A stretch of DNA of 64,000 nt, from positions 1 through 64,000 of the forward strand of contig CAZTCJ010000008.1 of NCBI GenBank assembly GCA_964612085.1, written 5' to 3'. Position 1 is the stretch's first letter; each line of letters begins with the position of its first letter. Source of the stretch: CAZTCJ01 sp964612085. GTDB lineage: Bacteria; Pseudomonadota; Alphaproteobacteria; JAJFIK01. The position numbers were made by a program, and so were the translations under genes. This document shows, one piece after another, positions 62,291 to 64,000 of this stretch. The notes under the pieces are model-generated. The model did no database searches, was not told where the DNA came from, and worked only from the letters and a program-made list of their open reading frames with translations.

Positions 62291-64000
62291 TCAGGCCGCG
62301 TTGTCTTTCGCGCGCCGCTTGCGCAAATGCGGCTCCAGGGCCTGCTTCCGGAGCCTTATGCTCACAGGAGTCACTTCGACGAGCTCATCGTCCTCAATAT
62401 AGGCGATGGCCAGCTCAAGCGGCATAGGACGCGGTGTTGTCAGGCGAATTGCCTCGTCCTTGCCGGACGCGCGAACATTCGTGAGCTGCTTACCTTTGAG
62501 CGGATTGACGTCGAGATCGTTGCCCCGGTTATGTTCGCCTACGATCATTCCTTTGTAGACGGGCGTACCGGGTGCGACAAAAAGCGCGCCGCGTTCCTCC
62601 AGATTGAACAAGGCGTAAGGCACGGCATCGCCCTGCTCGGTGGAAATCAAAACGCCGTTGCGCCGGCCCTGAATGGCGCCGCGGAACGGTTCGTAGGCGT
62701 GGAACATCCGGTTCATGACGCCTGTGCCGCGGGTATCGGTGAGGAAATCGCCGTGATAGCCGATCAGTGCGCGGGACGGGCAGCGCATGATGATGCGGGT
62801 CTTTCCGCCTGCGGATGTTTTCATGTCCGCAAGCTCGCCCTTGCGTAAGGACAGTTTTTCGATCACCGCGCCGGAAAACTCCTCGTCCACATCGATGACC
62901 ACTTCCTCGATGGGCTCCAGCTTCTCGCCGGTCTCGGGATCGGTTTTCATCAGGACCTGCGGGCGGCTCACCGCCAGCTCGAAGCCCTCCCGGCGCATGG
63001 TTTCGATCAGCACACCGAGTTGCAATTCACCCCGCCCGGCGACCTCGAAGGAATCCTTATCGTCCGTGTCCCGCACGCGCAGGGCGATATTGCCTTCCGC
63101 TTCCGCCAAGAGCCGGTCCCGGATCACCCGGGATTGCACCTTGTCGCCTTCCCGGCCCGCCAAGGGCGAGTCGTTGACGGAAAAGGTGACCGCGATAGTG
63201 GGCGGATCGATGGGAAGCGATTCAACCGGCGTCTTGTTGGACGTGTCGCAGATCGTGTCGGCGACGGAGGCCTTTTGCAGACCGGCGAGCGCGACGATAT
63301 CGCCCGCTTGCGCCTGTTCCACGGGTTCCTTGCTCAGTCCCCGGAAGGCCAGGATCTTGGTCAGGCGGCTCCTCTCGATCACATTGCCATCCCGGTCGAG
63401 CACGTGGATCTGCTGGTTCGCCGTGGCAATGCCGCTTTCGATCCGGCCCGTGAGCAGGCGGCCCAGATATTTGTCCGACTGCAGCGTGGTGGCGAGCATG
63501 ACGAAGGGCTCGTCTTCGCGCGCTTTTTCGGCCGCTTTAGGCGGCGGTACATGGGCGACGATGCGTTCGAACAGGACGGACAGGTCCTTGCGCTCGCCGT
63601 CGAGCGTGTCAGTGGCCCAGCCGTCGCGCCCGGAGGCATAGAGCAGGGGGAAGTCGAGCTGGTCTTCATTGGCATCGAGGGTAGCGAAGAGGTCGAACAC
63701 TTCCTCGTGCACTTCCTCGGGCCGGGCATCGTGCCGGTCGATCTTGTTGACCACGACAATCGGGCGCAGGCCCAGCGCCAGCGCCTTGGAGGTGACGAAT
63801 TTGGTCTGGGGCATGGGCCCCTCGGCGGCATCCACCAGCAGCACGACGCCATCGACCATGGAGAGAATGCGTTCCACCTCGCCGCCGAAATCCGCGTGGC
63901 CGGGCGTGTCGACGATATTGAGGCGCACGTCCTCGCCCGCCGCCGTGCGCCAGTCGAGGCTGGTGCATTTGGCCAGGATGGTGATGCCGCGCTCACGCTC
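62291..64000 (-). CDS. typA: GTPase TypA/BipA (partial, N-terminus beyond the window)
   Basis: The last 569 residues of a translational GTPase. The reading frame continues past the right edge: after ERERGITILAK (switch I / G2) comes IVDTPGHADFGGEVERIL (G3) and VVNKIDRHDARPEEV (G4). Domain II, domain III, domain V and the TypA-specific C-terminal domain follow, ending RKQALEPHLRKRRAKDNAA. It acts on the 70S ribosome and is needed for growth at low temperature and stress. Missing are the P-loop and roughly the first 35-40 residues. The C-terminal tail is rich in Arg and Lys. Confidence 0.97.
   Translation of the reverse strand, partial: ERERGITILAKCTSLDWRTAAGEDVRLNIVDTPGHADFGGEVERILSMVDGVVLLVDAAEGPMPQTKFVTSKALALGLRPIVVVNKIDRHDARPEEVHEEVFDLFATLDANEDQLDFPLLYASGRDGWATDTLDGERKDLSVLFERIVAHVPPPKAAEKAREDEPFVMLATTLQSDKYLGRLLTGRIESGIATANQQIHVLDRDGNVIERSRLTKILAFRGLSKEPVEQAQAGDIVALAGLQKASVADTICDTSNKTPVESLPIDPPTIAVTFSVNDSPLAGREGDKVQSRVIRDRLLAEAEGNIALRVRDTDDKDSFEVAGRGELQLGVLIETMRREGFELAVSRPQVLMKTDPETGEKLEPIEEVVIDVDEEFSGAVIEKLSLRKGELADMKTSAGGKTRIIMRCPSRALIGYHGDFLTDTRGTGVMNRMFHAYEPFRGAIQGRRNGVLISTEQGDAVPYALFNLEERGALFVAPGTPVYKGMIVGEHNRGNDLDVNPLKGKQLTNVRASGKDEAIRLTTPRPMPLELAIAYIEDDELVEVTPVSIRLRKQALEPHLRKRRAKDNAA

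Overview
The window is a gene-dense, high-GC stretch of bacterial chromosome. Its content points to an aerobic, probably marine or brackish alphaproteobacterium. The evidence is an FNR/FixK-type regulator with a C-x2-C-x7-C iron-sulfur motif and a perfect TTGAT-N4-ATCAA box at its own start, a BacNav sodium channel with the TLESWSM filter, a TAXI-type TRAP transporter, a PraR-like XRE regulator, a candidate ROSE-type RNA thermometer in front of hsp20, and many acidic calcium-binding RTX proteins. The genus cannot be named from sequence alone. I see no rRNA, tRNA, CRISPR array, prophage or insertion sequence.

Layout. 0.2-7.6 kb: an outer-membrane porin, then a secreted-protein island in which an ECF sigma/anti-sigma pair lies between two divergent RTX genes that share a 159-residue module (three copies in all). 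7.7-14.6 kb, all on the minus strand: a TonB-dependent receptor, an alpha/beta hydrolase, an M14-type metallopeptidase lipoprotein and an SLC13/DASS anion symporter, which look like an uptake and utilisation locus. 15.1-18.3 kb: a HhH-GPD DNA glycosylase, the sodium channel, a DinB-fold protein, and a two-gene set made of a 46-residue membrane peptide and a two-helix membrane protein. 19.1-22.7 kb: an 1187-residue RTX protein with a seven-bladed beta-propeller and cadherin-like repeats. 22.7-26.7 kb: housekeeping and stress genes (YfcG-like GST, DUF1330, TerC, SRPBCC, RlmJ). 26.7-29.9 kb: otsA and a GH15 glucosidase, overlapping. 30.3-33.6 kb: a type I secretion ABC exporter and its HlyD adaptor, the likely export route for the RTX proteins. 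33.8-40.5 kb: a rhomboid protease, a radical SAM protein divergent from arsM, an ICMT-like methyltransferase, PhoD phosphatase and a GT4 glycosyltransferase. 40.8-46.5 kb: the FNR-type regulator, a GST-like protein, threonine aldolase, a host-attachment-family protein and TamA. 46.6-53.4 kb: TamB, an Hpt phosphotransfer protein, an HSL-type esterase and Hsp20. 53.5-64.0 kb: a fused TRAP permease and its TAXI binding protein, a YbjN-domain protein, an orphan acyl-CoA carboxylase beta subunit, an SCP2 protein, a lysophospholipase-like hydrolase, a HisN-like phosphatase, an XRE regulator, and TypA/BipA cut by the right edge.

Points most worth a second look: the sigma factor between two RTX genes with the shared module, an apparently circularly permuted CHRD domain in one of them, the propeller-cadherin-RTX protein, the arsM/radical SAM divergent pair with no other arsenic genes, the 19-bp palindrome before the ICMT-like gene, the FNR autoregulation box, the ROSE-like thermometer and the small WW-rich membrane peptide.
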